From CAZWKQ01 sp964634005 (GTDB lineage Bacteria; Bacteroidota; Bacteroidia; Bacteroidales; JACABE01), in NCBI GenBank assembly GCA_964634005.1, contig CAZWKQ010000013.1, positions 1 to 64,000 on the forward strand: 64,000 nt of DNA. Reading direction: 5' to 3'. Under the pieces are notes generated by a model. That model saw nothing but the letters and a program-made list of their open reading frames with translations. It made no database searches and had not been told where the DNA came from. Positions 8,978 through 17,981 of this stretch are shown in pieces (positions within the stretch are counted from its first letter, which is position 1; each line of letters begins with the position of its first letter). The translations under genes and the position numbers were made by a program.

Positions 8978-9853
8978 ATGCCTAACTTAAAAGAAGTAAG
9001 AACTAGAATAGCGTCTGTAAATTCTACCAAACAGATAACAAGTGCTATGAAATTAGTGTCAGCTTCTAAATTAAGAAGAACTCAAAATGCTATTCTTAAA
9101 CTAAGACCATATGCTTCGAAGTTAAGTGAAATAATGCAAAATTTAAGCGATAGCATCGATAATACCGATGTTGCTGTTTTATTTGAGCAAAGGCCTCCCG
9201 ATAAAATACTGCTGATTGTAATATCTTCAAACAGAGGTATGTGCGGAGCCTTTAACTCAAATATTATCAAAACAACAACATCTTTAATTGATGAACAATT
9301 CAAAAATCAATATATCAACAATAAAATTGATATTATTTGTATAGGCAAAAAGGCAGGGGATTATTTTTCTAAAAGAAAATATAACGTAATTCAACGACTT
9401 GACGATATTTTCGATAAATTGACTTATGAAAAAACAGTTCCGGTAGCAGAAAAAATTATCAATGAATTTATTGCAAAGAAATACGACAAAATTGTGATAG
9501 TTTACAATAAATTCAAGAATGCAGGCTCTCAAATTTTAGAAACAGAACAATTCCTTCCAATACTAACACCTTCCAATTCGCAAAAAAAACTTAACGACTA
9601 TTTGTTTGAGCCTAATAAATCGGAACTATTGAACGAACTCGTGCCAAAAAATTTAAAAACTCAATTTTATAAGGTTATATTAGATTCTTTTGCTTCTGAG
9701 CATGGTGCCAGAATGACTGCAATGCACAAAGCTACCGAAAATGCTTCCGAAATGCTTAAATTCCTTAAACTTTCTTACAATAAAGCTCGTCAAGCTTCGA
9801 TTACAAACGAGATTCTCGAAATCGTCGGCGGTGCTGAAGCTTTAAAAGGTTAG
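8978..9853 (+). CDS. atpG: F1Fo ATP synthase subunit gamma
   Basis: This is the central rotor shaft of F1. In its 291 residues, the N-terminal helix has VRTRIASVNSTKQITSAMKLVSASKLRR, and the C-terminal helix has the classic ARMTAMHKATENASEML and YNKARQASITNEILEIVGGAEAL pattern. It is the last atp gene here. The next gene is ferritin instead of atpD. Beta and epsilon are presumably encoded elsewhere, as in many Bacteroidota. Confidence 0.96.
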   Translation: MPNLKEVRTRIASVNSTKQITSAMKLVSASKLRRTQNAILKLRPYASKLSEIMQNLSDSIDNTDVAVLFEQRPPDKILLIVISSNRGMCGAFNSNIIKTTTSLIDEQFKNQYINNKIDIICIGKKAGDYFSKRKYNVIQRLDDIFDKLTYEKTVPVAEKIINEFIAKKYDKIVIVYNKFKNAGSQILETEQFLPILTPSNSQKKLNDYLFEPNKSELLNELVPKNLKTQFYKVILDSFASEHGARMTAMHKATENASEMLKFLKLSYNKARQASITNEILEIVGGAEALKG

Positions 9854-9912
9854 TTTTTGAACTTATTACTTTAATAATTGTTTACAATATAAAAACTTTA
9901 AACCATAAAAAT

Positions 9913-10416
9913 ATGTTACCAAAAAAAGTTGAGGATATATTAGTAGCCCAAATTGAAAAAGAAATGTACTCATCGAATCTTTACCTTTCGATGGCATCAT
10001 GGGCCGAAACAAGCGGATTTGAAGGCACTGCACAATGGTTCTACGCTCAAGCCGAAGAAGAGCATATGCACATGCTTAAATTTATCGGCTATATAAACGA
10101 AAGAGGCGGTAAAGCCATAATACCGGCTTCAAAACAACCTCCCAAAAAGTTTAAAGATATTAAAGATATTTTTGAACAAGTATTTGAACACGAAAAATAC
10201 ATTTCTAAATCAATTAACGACATTGTAGATGTTTGTATGCAGGAAAAAGACTTTTCTACAAACAACTGGATACAATGGTTTGTAAATGAGCAAATTGAGG
10301 AAGAAAAATCAGTAAGAGCAATACTTGATAAAATAAATCTCATTGGTTCGCACAGTTTGTATTTGTTCGACAAAGATATAATGTCCATGAGAGCTTCTAA
10401 TCAAGCAAAAGCATAA
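9913..10416 (+). CDS. ftnA: Non-haem ferritin
   Basis: It oxidises Fe(II) and stores iron in a 24-subunit shell. The 167-residue length is standard. Ferroxidase ligands are visible as Glu in EKEMYSSNLYLSMASWAE and the EEEHMHMLKF motif (Glu/His pair). Further carboxylates come in EHEKYISKSI and NEQIEEEKSVRAIL, with the Gln/Glu at that third-helix site. No haem-ligating Met of bacterioferritin type is evident. It follows atpG by 59 bases and ends just before a strong bidirectional terminator, so it may be transcribed from the atp message or from its own unrecognised promoter. Confidence 0.93.
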   Translation: MLPKKVEDILVAQIEKEMYSSNLYLSMASWAETSGFEGTAQWFYAQAEEEHMHMLKFIGYINERGGKAIIPASKQPPKKFKDIKDIFEQVFEHEKYISKSINDIVDVCMQEKDFSTNNWIQWFVNEQIEEEKSVRAILDKINLIGSHSLYLFDKDIMSMRASNQAKA

Positions 10417-10417
10417 T

Positions 10418-10445
10418 AAAAAAGCCGCATTGATGCGGCTTTTTT
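10418..10445. terminator. Bidirectional intrinsic terminator
   Basis: A 12-bp stem (10418-10429 with 10434-10445) has a GC core AGCCGCA, a TTGA loop, and six A before and six T after the GC core. It separates the convergent ferritin and HAD phosphatase genes and can serve both strands. Confidence 0.9.
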
Positions 10446-10446
10446 A

Positions 10447-10968
10447 TTACCAATGAAATGCATCATCTTTAAACCATTTGTCGTGTAGTCGCATTACTTG
10501 CTCGATAATATCTCTTACACAGCCCTCTCCGCCTTTCATATCCGAAATATAATCTGAAATAGACTTTATTTCAATTGCTGCATCCGCCGGACAACAAGCT
10601 ACTCCAACATTATTCATTATTTCATAATCGGGTATATCATCGCCCATATACAGAATCTCCGACTTGTCTAAATTATTATCATTGACATACTTTCTGAAAA
10701 CATCAATTTTTTTATCCACTCCAAGAAATACATCTTTTATACCCAAACTCGCTAAGCGTTGCGACATTGAAACCGATTTCCCTCCTGAAATAACACATAC
10801 TCTGTATCCACTTTTTACGGCATATTGAAGTGCATAACCGTCTTTTACATTTGCAGAGCGTAATTGTTCATTTTCATTTATTACCAGCACTTTACCGTCA
10901 GTTAATACTCCATCAAAATCGAAAATCATTGTTGTTATCGGCTGTAGCTTTTCTTTATAATTCGACAT
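10447..10968 (-). CDS. HAD-family phosphatase, KdsC-like (KDO-8-phosphate phosphatase type)
   Basis: The C0-type HAD fold has the nucleophile/acid pair in MIFDFDGVLTDG near residue 17, the Ser/Thr motif II in CVISGG, and motif III/IV Lys and Asp in DKKIDVFRK and YMGDDIPDYE. At 173 residues without a cap domain it matches the tetrameric KdsC family, which releases KDO from KDO-8-phosphate for LPS. Distinguishing it from cytidylyl-fused or other C0 phosphatases is not possible from motifs alone. The ATG at 10968 is preferred over one at 10992, because it leaves 10 bases after the upstream stop instead of an overlap. It is last in the serS run. Confidence 0.8.
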   Translation of the reverse strand: MSNYKEKLQPITTMIFDFDGVLTDGKVLVINENEQLRSANVKDGYALQYAVKSGYRVCVISGGKSVSMSQRLASLGIKDVFLGVDKKIDVFRKYVNDNNLDKSEILYMGDDIPDYEIMNNVGVACCPADAAIEIKSISDYISDMKGGEGCVRDIIEQVMRLHDKWFKDDAFHW

Positions 10969-10978
10969 ATAAAAAATA

Positions 10979-11749
10979 TTAAAATTTAGCAATAATTTTT
11001 TCAGTAATCAATTTGTAAACTTCTTTATAATCGGGATATTTTTCAAGAAATTCATAATGTTGATCAATAATATTAAAATCTTTTCTCTTTGCCGGTCCGG
11101 TCATTAAATTTTTGGGAGAATTGTTTTCAATTCTAAAGGCAGTTTCTTTTATCAATGGATATAAAATTTCGAAATCCAAACTCTCCTTTTTCAAAATTTC
11201 TTCGGCAGCCATATACATAAAATTAGTAAAATTTGAAGCAAAAACAGCTGCCACGTGTAATATTCTTCTTTGATATGAATTGATTTCGTAAATATTGTTT
11301 GAGATTAAACTTGCCAACTCCTTGATTTTTTTCAAAGTATAATCATTACTACCCTCCAAACACACAGGAATATCCTTAAAAGACATAATTTTCCCCTTAG
11401 TAAGTGATTGAAGCGGGTAAAATACTGCATTATTGATAGAAGCTTTATTCAAAATATCAATAGACAAACTACCTGATGTGTGAACAACTATTTTGTTATT
11501 AACTGAAATTTTATCAATTAAACTTTGAATAATATCATCATTTACGGCAAAGAAATAAAAATCAGCGTTTGGGTTTAAATTTTTAATATTATCAGTAAAT
11601 TCCGCTTTTGTTTTATCTGCTAATAATCGGGCGTTTTCGATATTTCTACTGTAAATTTGCAATATATCAACACCCGCATTGTACAGCGATTGCGACAAAT
11701 TGGTCGCAACATTTCCGGAGCCTATAAATACAATTTTAAACGGTTTCAA
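10979..11749 (-). CDS. Rossmann-fold/DUF2520 oxidoreductase-like protein
   Basis: The N-terminus is a nucleotide-binding Rossmann fold (FKIVFIGSGNVATNLSQSL), as in pyrroline-5-carboxylate reductase and F420-dependent NADP reductase relatives. A C-terminal helical DUF2520 domain follows, with HVAAVFASNFTNFMYMAAEE and TGPAKRKD. The 256-residue length is typical. The substrate is unknown. In Bacteroidota this gene often lies beside a KdsC-like HAD gene, as here, with 10 bases between them, which suggests co-transcription but not a shared pathway. Confidence 0.82.
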   Translation of the reverse strand: MKPFKIVFIGSGNVATNLSQSLYNAGVDILQIYSRNIENARLLADKTKAEFTDNIKNLNPNADFYFFAVNDDIIQSLIDKISVNNKIVVHTSGSLSIDILNKASINNAVFYPLQSLTKGKIMSFKDIPVCLEGSNDYTLKKIKELASLISNNIYEINSYQRRILHVAAVFASNFTNFMYMAAEEILKKESLDFEILYPLIKETAFRIENNSPKNLMTGPAKRKDFNIIDQHYEFLEKYPDYKEVYKLITEKIIAKF

Positions 11750-11771
11750 TTTTTAAAAAATTTAATAGTTA

Positions 11772-12677
11772 CTATTGTTTTTGAGCTATACCGGTCAATC
11801 TATCGCCCAAAACGCCAAAAAGTCTTGTTATATACATATTTGGATATTGTAATGTAAGTTTAACATTATTTTCAAACCAACTGTGACGAAGCGGGATTGT
11901 AGAAGGATGTTTACATTCCTGTTTTATACTAATATTCCCAAACCCTGAAGCATTAAGAGATTTTTTTAAACTTCCCGGAGAAAATTCTGTTAAATGATAT
12001 GGAGGAAGTTTCATTATAATTTTTTTCCCAATAATATTATAAATACCGAAAGCTAAACGGCTCGAAATCAAACTAAGAGTTGACGGGACTTCAACAATGA
12101 CATAGCCTCCTTTTTTTAGAATTTTATTAATATTTCTTAAAGCTTCAATAGGATTCCTGAAATGCTCAAGAACATCGCCCATGTAAACTATATCAAAATG
12201 TTCATAAGGCAGAATTCCACCAATTAATTCATTTGTAAAGGGTTTGTTTATTATATTTAAATTGTACTTTTCATTTCCGGTTTTAGCAGCAAATTCAGAT
12301 ATTTCGATGCCTGTAACGTTAAATCCGTTTTCACGAAGCCGAGCTAACATATCACCTGTTGCACACCCTATCTCAAGAAAATTTCCGCTTTTGACATATT
12401 TTTTAAAAAATTTTATTTTATCTGTATAATCAGCATGTTCTGTACTCGAAATATAATCAGTGTTTCCATGGAATTTATTTTTGTCGGCAACAGTAAAATA
12501 ATCTTCCGAATACATTTCTTTAATATCATCGTCCGTTGGTTGCGGTTGTATGGTTATAAGTCCGCATTTATTACATTTAACAGCCCATAGATATTTTTCT
12601 TTGTAATAATACCCGAATGGAATCAGCTTTCCTTTGTCATAACCACATAAGATACAATTGATAGAGTAATTTTTCAT
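11772..12677 (-). CDS. Class I SAM-dependent methyltransferase with N-terminal zinc-ribbon-like segment
   Basis: Residues 8, 11, 35 and 38 are two CxxC pairs (CILC and CNKC) suggesting a structural zinc site. The SAM-binding motif I is FLEIGCATGDML near residue 100, and the post-motif region includes FDIVYMGDVLEHFRNP. This layout (Cys pairs, then a Methyltransf_23-type core, then a C-terminal helical region) is common in sugar or small-molecule methyltransferases. The substrate cannot be read from the sequence. It sits between rsmA and the DUF2520 gene in the same tight run, but a connection with rRNA methylation is not implied. Confidence 0.82.
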   Translation of the reverse strand: MKNYSINCILCGYDKGKLIPFGYYYKEKYLWAVKCNKCGLITIQPQPTDDDIKEMYSEDYFTVADKNKFHGNTDYISSTEHADYTDKIKFFKKYVKSGNFLEIGCATGDMLARLRENGFNVTGIEISEFAAKTGNEKYNLNIINKPFTNELIGGILPYEHFDIVYMGDVLEHFRNPIEALRNINKILKKGGYVIVEVPSTLSLISSRLAFGIYNIIGKKIIMKLPPYHLTEFSPGSLKKSLNASGFGNISIKQECKHPSTIPLRHSWFENNVKLTLQYPNMYITRLFGVLGDRLTGIAQKQ

Positions 12678-12687
12678 AATAATAAAT

Positions 12688-13455
12688 TTAAACTTTTGAA
12701 ATACAATTAGTTAATTCAATAAAATCATCTATTGAAAGTTGTTCGGCACGTAACTGTAAAACATTTTGTTTGATAAGTTCAGGATTAAAATTATATGATT
12801 TTAGGGAATTTCTGAGAGTTTTCCTCCTTTGATTGAAAGCAGTTTTTACGATACTTATAAAATCTTTTTCATTACAATCGATTTTTTCTACTCCGTTTCT
12901 TTTCAACTTTATAACAGCAGATTTTACTTTTGGCGGAGGAAAAAATGCGTCCTGTTCAACAGTAAAAAGATATTCAATATCAAAGTATGCCTGTAATAGA
13001 ACACTTAGTATTCCGTAAGTCTTATTCCCATGCTTCGAAGCGATTCTGTCAGCAACTTCTTTTTGAAACATTCCTACAACCTCAATTATACTATTTCTGT
13101 TTTCAAAAATTTTAAATAAAATTTGAGTTGAGATATTGTAAGGAAAGTTTCCGATAATGCTGTATTTCTCACCATTGAAAGCCGTTTCAACTGGGAATTT
13201 CAAAAAGTCGTAATGAAAAATGTTTTCTTTTAAATCGGGATATTTTTGATTTAAATATTCAACAGACTCATAATCAATTTCGATTAACTTTAAATTATGC
13301 TTGTTTATAAGATACTTTGTAAGTACGCCTGTACCCGGACCGATTTCAAGAAGATTGATATTTTTATCCGATAAACTTTCCGATATTTTTTGTGCAATAT
13401 TTTCATCTTTCAAAAAATGCTGACCAAGATATTTTTTAGGTTTAACAGTACTCAT
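12688..13455 (-). CDS. rsmA: 16S rRNA (A1518/A1519-N6)-dimethyltransferase RsmA/KsgA
   Basis: It dimethylates the two adjacent adenines in helix 45 of 16S rRNA late in 30S assembly. The 255-residue protein starts with the family N-terminus KKYLGQHFLKDENIAQKI. Motif I is LLEIGPGTGVLTKYL, and motif IV is the NFPYNIST version of NLPYNIS. The C-terminal domain has FFPPPKVKSAVIKL and the AFNQRRKTLRNSL motif. It starts 6 bases after the TPR gene stop. Confidence 0.96.
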   Translation of the reverse strand: MSTVKPKKYLGQHFLKDENIAQKISESLSDKNINLLEIGPGTGVLTKYLINKHNLKLIEIDYESVEYLNQKYPDLKENIFHYDFLKFPVETAFNGEKYSIIGNFPYNISTQILFKIFENRNSIIEVVGMFQKEVADRIASKHGNKTYGILSVLLQAYFDIEYLFTVEQDAFFPPPKVKSAVIKLKRNGVEKIDCNEKDFISIVKTAFNQRRKTLRNSLKSYNFNPELIKQNVLQLRAEQLSIDDFIELTNCISKV

Positions 13456-13461
13456 AAGTAA

Positions 13462-15282
13462 TTAGTTTATCTGATCTCCCCTAAGTTTGCGGAATCTTTT
13501 TCTGGCTTCGACAGTATATAAGCTTGCAGGATATTTAAAAATTAAATCCTGATAACAAATCATTGCTTTGATCTTATTATTCAAATAGTTTTCATTCAAT
13601 TCGGCCTGAAAAAACAAAGCATCATCAGCAAGCAAGCTTTCGGGATAAAATTCCATAAACTTTTGCAACAGGCTGTCGGCTTCTTTATATTGGCCATTCT
13701 TTATCTTTATTTCGGCTTTTTTGAACAACACATCATCAAAAATAGGATGGGTTAATGCTAAGCTCCTTATGGAATCGAGCGTTAATAATGCTTTATCAAA
13801 CTGATTGCGATATAACAATAAATCGGCACGCGAAAAATATTCTAAAGCTACGGTATTACTATCTTCATCAAGGTTATCACTTATCAATAATGATAGTTCC
13901 ATGGCATCGTTTGCTATAAGCTTTGATGTAGCTGCTTTTAAAACATCTAATTGAGCCTTAGCCCAATTGAACTCTCCAATGTAGTAAGATAATTTCGCAT
14001 TTCTAAGTTTCGCCTCAAATCCTATTGCATCATTTTTAAACGATTTCTCAACCTGTGAATAAAGTAAGGTTGCCTCCCATATTTCGCCCGAAAAAAGATA
14101 AATATCAGCCAACTCGAGTTTGCATAAAGCAACATTTTTTTTATCGGCATTAGGAATAGATATTGCCTCGTTTAATACCGTAATGGCCTGATTTATCTTT
14201 TGTGAGTAAAAAGCATAAATATGAGCAAGATTTTTCATTAGTAATATTGTATTAGCATCTCTGCCAATATCATTTAAAGTTTTTATATATTCTTTTTCTA
14301 AATTTTCAAGCTCTTTATTGTTGACAATAACTTTGGAAACTACTTTTTTGTATTTTGTATTTAGTAATCCAATTTTTGAAGATATAAAATATAAATTTCC
14401 TTCTCCTTTATCTATTAAATATTGATATGCAGCTAAAGCGACATCAAATTCATTGTTATTGCTGCAAAGTTCTGCAAGTTCAAAAACGCTGCTGCCGTTA
14501 TCTTTAAAACGTCTGTCTATAGCTTTGGCCTGTGTAAAAGCAAGTTCAAAATCCTTTATTTGAAGCGAATACCACATCATTAAACTTGCCAAAACTCCAT
14601 TTTCGGGTGATTTTTGAGCCCTACGATAAATGGCAGTCTTAATAATTTCGCCTCTTTTGCTATCTTTATCCGTATTCAAAACTACTTGCAACCTTGTTTG
14701 AATATAATTAAGATAATTAACGTCCGAAACAACAAGATTTAAATATTCATCCATCATATCACTAATTCTGCCCCTTAATTCATATAGCATTGCAAGTTCG
14801 ATTGAAAACGAATTATTGTTTCCCGAAATTTTTCGAGCTTTTAAATAGGTATCTATGGCATAATCATATAATTGCCTGTTTATAAATGCGTTTGCTATAT
14901 CGTAAGTAAATTGTTGATTGTTGGATAAATTGTCAATAACCGATTGGTATTGCTTAGCAGCTTTTTTGTCGTCGCCCGAAATTGAATACAGATATCCAAG
15001 CTCGACATTCAATCTTACCTCTGTCGGAAATTGTTTTAAACGCTTGCGTAATAATTTTTCGGCTTTTGAATAATTATTGATTTTTATAAGTGACTGGAAA
15101 AGATTGTTGTAATAATAAGCTGTCGGGTTCTTTTCATATAAATCATCGTAAAGTTCAGCAGCTTTTTCAAATTCCCCATTCTGAAAATATTGAGCAGCAA
15201 GCTGTTCTGTTGTATTATTCTGACCTATCGAAATAAATACAACCGAAATAAACAAAAAAGAACACAATAGCCTCTTTAGCAT
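13462..15282 (-). CDS. TPR-repeat protein, probably periplasmic or membrane-associated
   Basis: The 606-residue protein has a signal-like N-terminus (MLKRLLCSFLFISVVFISIGQ). It is otherwise made of repeated 34-residue helical hairpins of TPR type, for example AAQYFQNGEFEKAAELYDDL and AEKLLRKRLKQFPTEVRLNV. Near the C-terminus the repeats resemble the YbgF/BamD kind (FPESLLADDALFFQAEL, KYPASLYTVEARKRFRKLRG). No catalytic motif is visible. Such proteins usually scaffold envelope assemblies. It lies between the small lipoprotein and rsmA with 5-6 base gaps, so it is co-transcribed with both. Confidence 0.85.
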   Translation of the reverse strand: MLKRLLCSFLFISVVFISIGQNNTTEQLAAQYFQNGEFEKAAELYDDLYEKNPTAYYYNNLFQSLIKINNYSKAEKLLRKRLKQFPTEVRLNVELGYLYSISGDDKKAAKQYQSVIDNLSNNQQFTYDIANAFINRQLYDYAIDTYLKARKISGNNNSFSIELAMLYELRGRISDMMDEYLNLVVSDVNYLNYIQTRLQVVLNTDKDSKRGEIIKTAIYRRAQKSPENGVLASLMMWYSLQIKDFELAFTQAKAIDRRFKDNGSSVFELAELCSNNNEFDVALAAYQYLIDKGEGNLYFISSKIGLLNTKYKKVVSKVIVNNKELENLEKEYIKTLNDIGRDANTILLMKNLAHIYAFYSQKINQAITVLNEAISIPNADKKNVALCKLELADIYLFSGEIWEATLLYSQVEKSFKNDAIGFEAKLRNAKLSYYIGEFNWAKAQLDVLKAATSKLIANDAMELSLLISDNLDEDSNTVALEYFSRADLLLYRNQFDKALLTLDSIRSLALTHPIFDDVLFKKAEIKIKNGQYKEADSLLQKFMEFYPESLLADDALFFQAELNENYLNNKIKAMICYQDLIFKYPASLYTVEARKRFRKLRGDQIN

Positions 15283-15287
15283 ATTAT

Positions 15288-15839
15288 CTATTTTTTCTTT
15301 TCATTATATTGATTAACCAATGATAACACTTTAGGTTCAAATAATTTATACTTTTCAATATTTTTGCCGGTTTTGTAAACTTCCATTTTTACCGAATGAA
15401 ACAAACTGACAATTGCCTTGTTTTCGGAACTGTAGTATTCATTGAACTGTTCTTTAGATAAATTTCCTTCTTCAACATCTTTTCGCAACATATCTATTTG
15501 ATTTTTCGAATAATCCAGTTCGTTTTTATAACCATCATAATTCCCAATAAAACTCTTAAATTGTTTTTCAGTACTTAATAATTGAAAGAAATCGGACTTT
15601 TCTTTTTCATTCATTTTTTTTATGTGAGGTCCAATAATTTCTTGATTTATTTTCAGCTTATTATAAAACGACATTACACTGTCGTAATTTACATCATTAA
15701 AAAGCATTTTTTGAGTATTGTCAAGCATAACTTGTAATGAATCTAATCGGGCAATTCTTTCATGTTTTTTATCGAAATTACAGTTAACCAATAATATGGC
15801 TGTAACTACAAAAATTAAATTTAAAACTATTTTTTTCAT
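15288..15839 (-). CDS. Putative lipoprotein of unknown function
   Basis: From the ATG at 15839 the protein has 183 residues, with a lipoprotein signal MKKIVLNLIFVVTAILLVNC and lipidation Cys20 in the lipobox LVNC. A TTG five codons upstream would overlap the serS stop and is less likely. The mature part is helical and charged, with no recognised domain. It lies 7 bases after serS and 5 bases before the TPR-protein gene, so the pair may act together at the inner face of the envelope. That is inference from position only. Confidence 0.75.
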   Translation of the reverse strand: MKKIVLNLIFVVTAILLVNCNFDKKHERIARLDSLQVMLDNTQKMLFNDVNYDSVMSFYNKLKINQEIIGPHIKKMNEKEKSDFFQLLSTEKQFKSFIGNYDGYKNELDYSKNQIDMLRKDVEEGNLSKEQFNEYYSSENKAIVSLFHSVKMEVYKTGKNIEKYKLFEPKVLSLVNQYNEKKK

Positions 15840-15846
15840 AATATTA

Positions 15847-17118
15847 TTAATCAATTAAATCGAATTGTGTATATTTTCTTAAACATTCAGGGATACTGAT
15901 ACCATTTTCGGTTTGATTATTTTCGAGTATTGCGGCAACTATTCTGGGTAAAGCCAATGCACTGCCGTTCAATGTATGTGCAAGGTTGATTTTTCCGTTT
16001 TTATCTTTAAATCTTAACTTTAATCTGTTTGACTGGAAATTTTCAAAATTTGAAACCGAACTAACTTCGAGCCAGCGTTTCTGAGCAGCGGAATAAACTT
16101 CAAAGTCATACGTGAGAGCAGAAGTAAAACTCATATCACCTCCGCACAATTTTACTATCCTAAAGGGTAAGTTTAATTTTCGTAAAATTGATGCAACATA
16201 ATCTTTCATTTCTTCCAAAGTTTCGTAAGACCTTTCGGGATGCTGCACCTGTACAATTTCCACTTTATCGAACTGATGAAGACGATTTAACCCTCTGACA
16301 TCCTTGCCGTAAGACCCGGCTTCGCGTCTAAAACAAGCCGAATATGCTGTATTTTTGACAGGTAATTGTTTTTCTTCCAGTATAACGTTTCTGTATAAAT
16401 TTGTAATCGGGACCTCAGCAGTAGGTATTAAATAAAGATTATCAGCGGTTATATGATACATCTGTCCTTCCTTATCAGGCAGTTGTCCGGTACCAAACCC
16501 TGAAGCTTCATTAACAACAAGAGGCGGTTGAATTTCATGATAACCGTTTTCGATAGCATTATCAAGAAAGAAATTTATCAAAGCCCTTTGTAATTTTGCA
16601 CCTTTGCCTTTGTAAACGGGAAATCCCGCACCGGTTATTTTATTACCGAGTTCAAAATCAATAATATTATATTTAAGACACAATTCCCAATGAGGTAATG
16701 AATTATCGGAAATTTCGGGAATTTGACCATCTTGATGAATTATAACATTTTCTTCCGAAGTTTTGCCTTTTGGAACACTATTATGAGGCAAATTTGGCAA
16801 TTGAACAATTAAATTATCAAGCTCTTTCTCTAATTGAATTAAATTATCACTTATTTCCTTTGATAACAATTTAAGCTCTGATGTTCTTTTTTTTAATTCA
16901 TCGGCTTCAATTTGTTTACCTTGTTTAAATAAAATTCCAATTTGTTTGGCAAGCTGATTCGATTCAGCTAAAATGTCATCATTTCTCTTTTGTGTTTCTC
17001 TTCTTTTATTATCGACTTCTATAATATTATTAACTAAAGAATTAGCATCGAAATTTTTTATTGCAAGTCTATCAATAACTTCCTGAGTATTTTCTCTAAT
17101 ATAACTTATTTGTAGCAT
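15847..17118 (-). CDS. serS: Seryl-tRNA synthetase
   Basis: It charges tRNA-Ser (and tRNA-Sec where present). The 423-residue class II enzyme has an N-terminal antiparallel coiled-coil arm at about residues 25-110 that holds the long variable arm of tRNA-Ser. Motif 2 contains ACFRREAGSYGKDVRGL and the HQFDKVE segment. Motif 3 contains HTLNGSALALPRIVAAILE. It heads the minus-strand run that continues through the lipoprotein, TPR protein, rsmA, methyltransferase, DUF2520 and HAD genes, and has its own -7 box upstream. Confidence 0.97.
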   Translation of the reverse strand: MLQISYIRENTQEVIDRLAIKNFDANSLVNNIIEVDNKRRETQKRNDDILAESNQLAKQIGILFKQGKQIEADELKKRTSELKLLSKEISDNLIQLEKELDNLIVQLPNLPHNSVPKGKTSEENVIIHQDGQIPEISDNSLPHWELCLKYNIIDFELGNKITGAGFPVYKGKGAKLQRALINFFLDNAIENGYHEIQPPLVVNEASGFGTGQLPDKEGQMYHITADNLYLIPTAEVPITNLYRNVILEEKQLPVKNTAYSACFRREAGSYGKDVRGLNRLHQFDKVEIVQVQHPERSYETLEEMKDYVASILRKLNLPFRIVKLCGGDMSFTSALTYDFEVYSAAQKRWLEVSSVSNFENFQSNRLKLRFKDKNGKINLAHTLNGSALALPRIVAAILENNQTENGISIPECLRKYTQFDLID

Positions 17119-17139
17119 ATTTTATTTATCAATTAAAAG

Positions 17140-17147
17140 CAAAAATA
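17140..17147 (-). promoter_or_regulatory. Candidate -7 box for serS
   Basis: On the minus strand this reads TATTTTTG, a TAnnTTTG match 21 bases before the serS ATG. It lies just past the rpmA terminator, which fits a separate transcription unit. No clear -33 element. Confidence 0.45.
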
Positions 17148-17189
17148 ATGAAATTATACTATTTTTATTAGTGATTCGGCAAAAAATAA

Positions 17190-17227
17190 AAAAATCTTCT
17201 GACATAAGAAAACATCAGAAGATTTTT
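17190..17227 (-). terminator. Intrinsic terminator after rpmA
   Basis: The 13-bp stem (17190-17202 with 17215-17227, core ATCTTCTGA) has a 12-base loop and A/T tracts on both sides. It lies 20 bases beyond the rpmA stop and would end the rplU-rpmA message before serS. Confidence 0.75.
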
Positions 17228-17247
17228 ATTTATTGTTCAAAGATTTT

Positions 17248-17511
17248 TTATTCTGCAGTTATTGGATTTACAGAAACGTAAGATTTATTATCTTTTCTCT
17301 TTCTGAAAACTACTAACCCGTTGGTTAATGCAAAAAGAGTATGGTCTTTGCCCATTCCAACATTTTCGCCGGGATGATGAACTGTACCTCTTTGTCTTAC
17401 AATAATATTGCCTGCTGTAGCAAATTGACCACCATAAATTTTTATTCCTAATCTTTTGCTGTGTGATTCTCTACCGTTACTTGAACTTCCAGCACCTTTT
17501 TTATGAGCCAT
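17248..17511 (-). CDS. rpmA: 50S ribosomal protein L27
   Basis: L27 reaches the peptidyl-transferase centre of the 50S subunit. The 87-residue protein begins MAHKKGAGSSSNGRESHSKR and carries the family core GGQFATAGNIIVRQRGT and HHPGENVGMGKDHTLFAL. There is no extra N-terminal leader of the kind that is cleaved in Firmicutes. It follows rplU by 43 bases, the conserved L21-L27 pair. Confidence 0.97.
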   Translation of the reverse strand: MAHKKGAGSSSNGRESHSKRLGIKIYGGQFATAGNIIVRQRGTVHHPGENVGMGKDHTLFALTNGLVVFRKRKDNKSYVSVNPITAE

Positions 17512-17554
17512 ATTCTTATATTTTAAAGCCTGAAATCAGGACTGTTATACAAAT

Positions 17555-17866
17555 TTATAAATTAATTTCTTCTATTTGAATTTGTGTTAAATATTGACGA
17601 TGACCGTTCATTTTTTGATAACCTTTTCTTCTTTTTTTCTTGAAAACAAGAACTTTATCTCCGCGTAAGTGAGACAATACTTTTGCTTTCACAGTTGCTC
17701 CGTCTATAACAGGAGTTCCAACTTTTACTTTTCCTTCATCATCGGCCAACAAAACTTCATTAAACTCAACCTGAGCTCCTTCTTCTGCTTCCAAGCGGTG
17801 TACAAATACTTTCTGCTCTTTACTTACTTTAAACTGTTGACCTGCTATATTGACTATTGCGTACAT
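17555..17866 (-). CDS. rplU: 50S ribosomal protein L21
   Basis: L21 binds 23S rRNA in the 50S subunit. From the ATG at 17866 it has 103 residues, starting MYAIVNIAGQQFKVSKEQ, the usual L21 N-terminus. The C-terminal FKKKRRKGYQKMNGHRQ is the RNA-binding signature. A reading frame from 17929 would add 21 residues, but that start lies upstream of a good promoter box at 17900-17907, so it is rejected. Confidence 0.97.
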   Translation of the reverse strand: MYAIVNIAGQQFKVSKEQKVFVHRLEAEEGAQVEFNEVLLADDEGKVKVGTPVIDGATVKAKVLSHLRGDKVLVFKKKRRKGYQKMNGHRQYLTQIQIEEINL

Positions 17867-17899
17867 TGTAATATTATTTTCGATTTTAAAACGGGAGTG

Positions 17900-17929
17900 C
17901 AAAATTACAATTTTATTTTTAATTTGCAA
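17900..17929 (-). promoter_or_regulatory. Promoter of rplU-rpmA
   Basis: On the minus strand, TTG at 17927-17929 is followed after 19 bases by TAATTTTG at 17900-17907, fitting the Bacteroidota -33/-7 arrangement. Expected transcription start is near 17893-17896, giving a leader of about 30 bases. Confidence 0.6.
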
Positions 17930-17981
17930 TATTTTTTTAATTTTTTATTTTTTCAGCATAAATTTCGGTAAAAAAGACAAG

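Noticed and set aside
17869..17929. N-terminal extension of L21
   Set aside because: The extra codons are upstream of the -7 box at 17900-17907 or overlap it, and L21 normally begins MYAIV.
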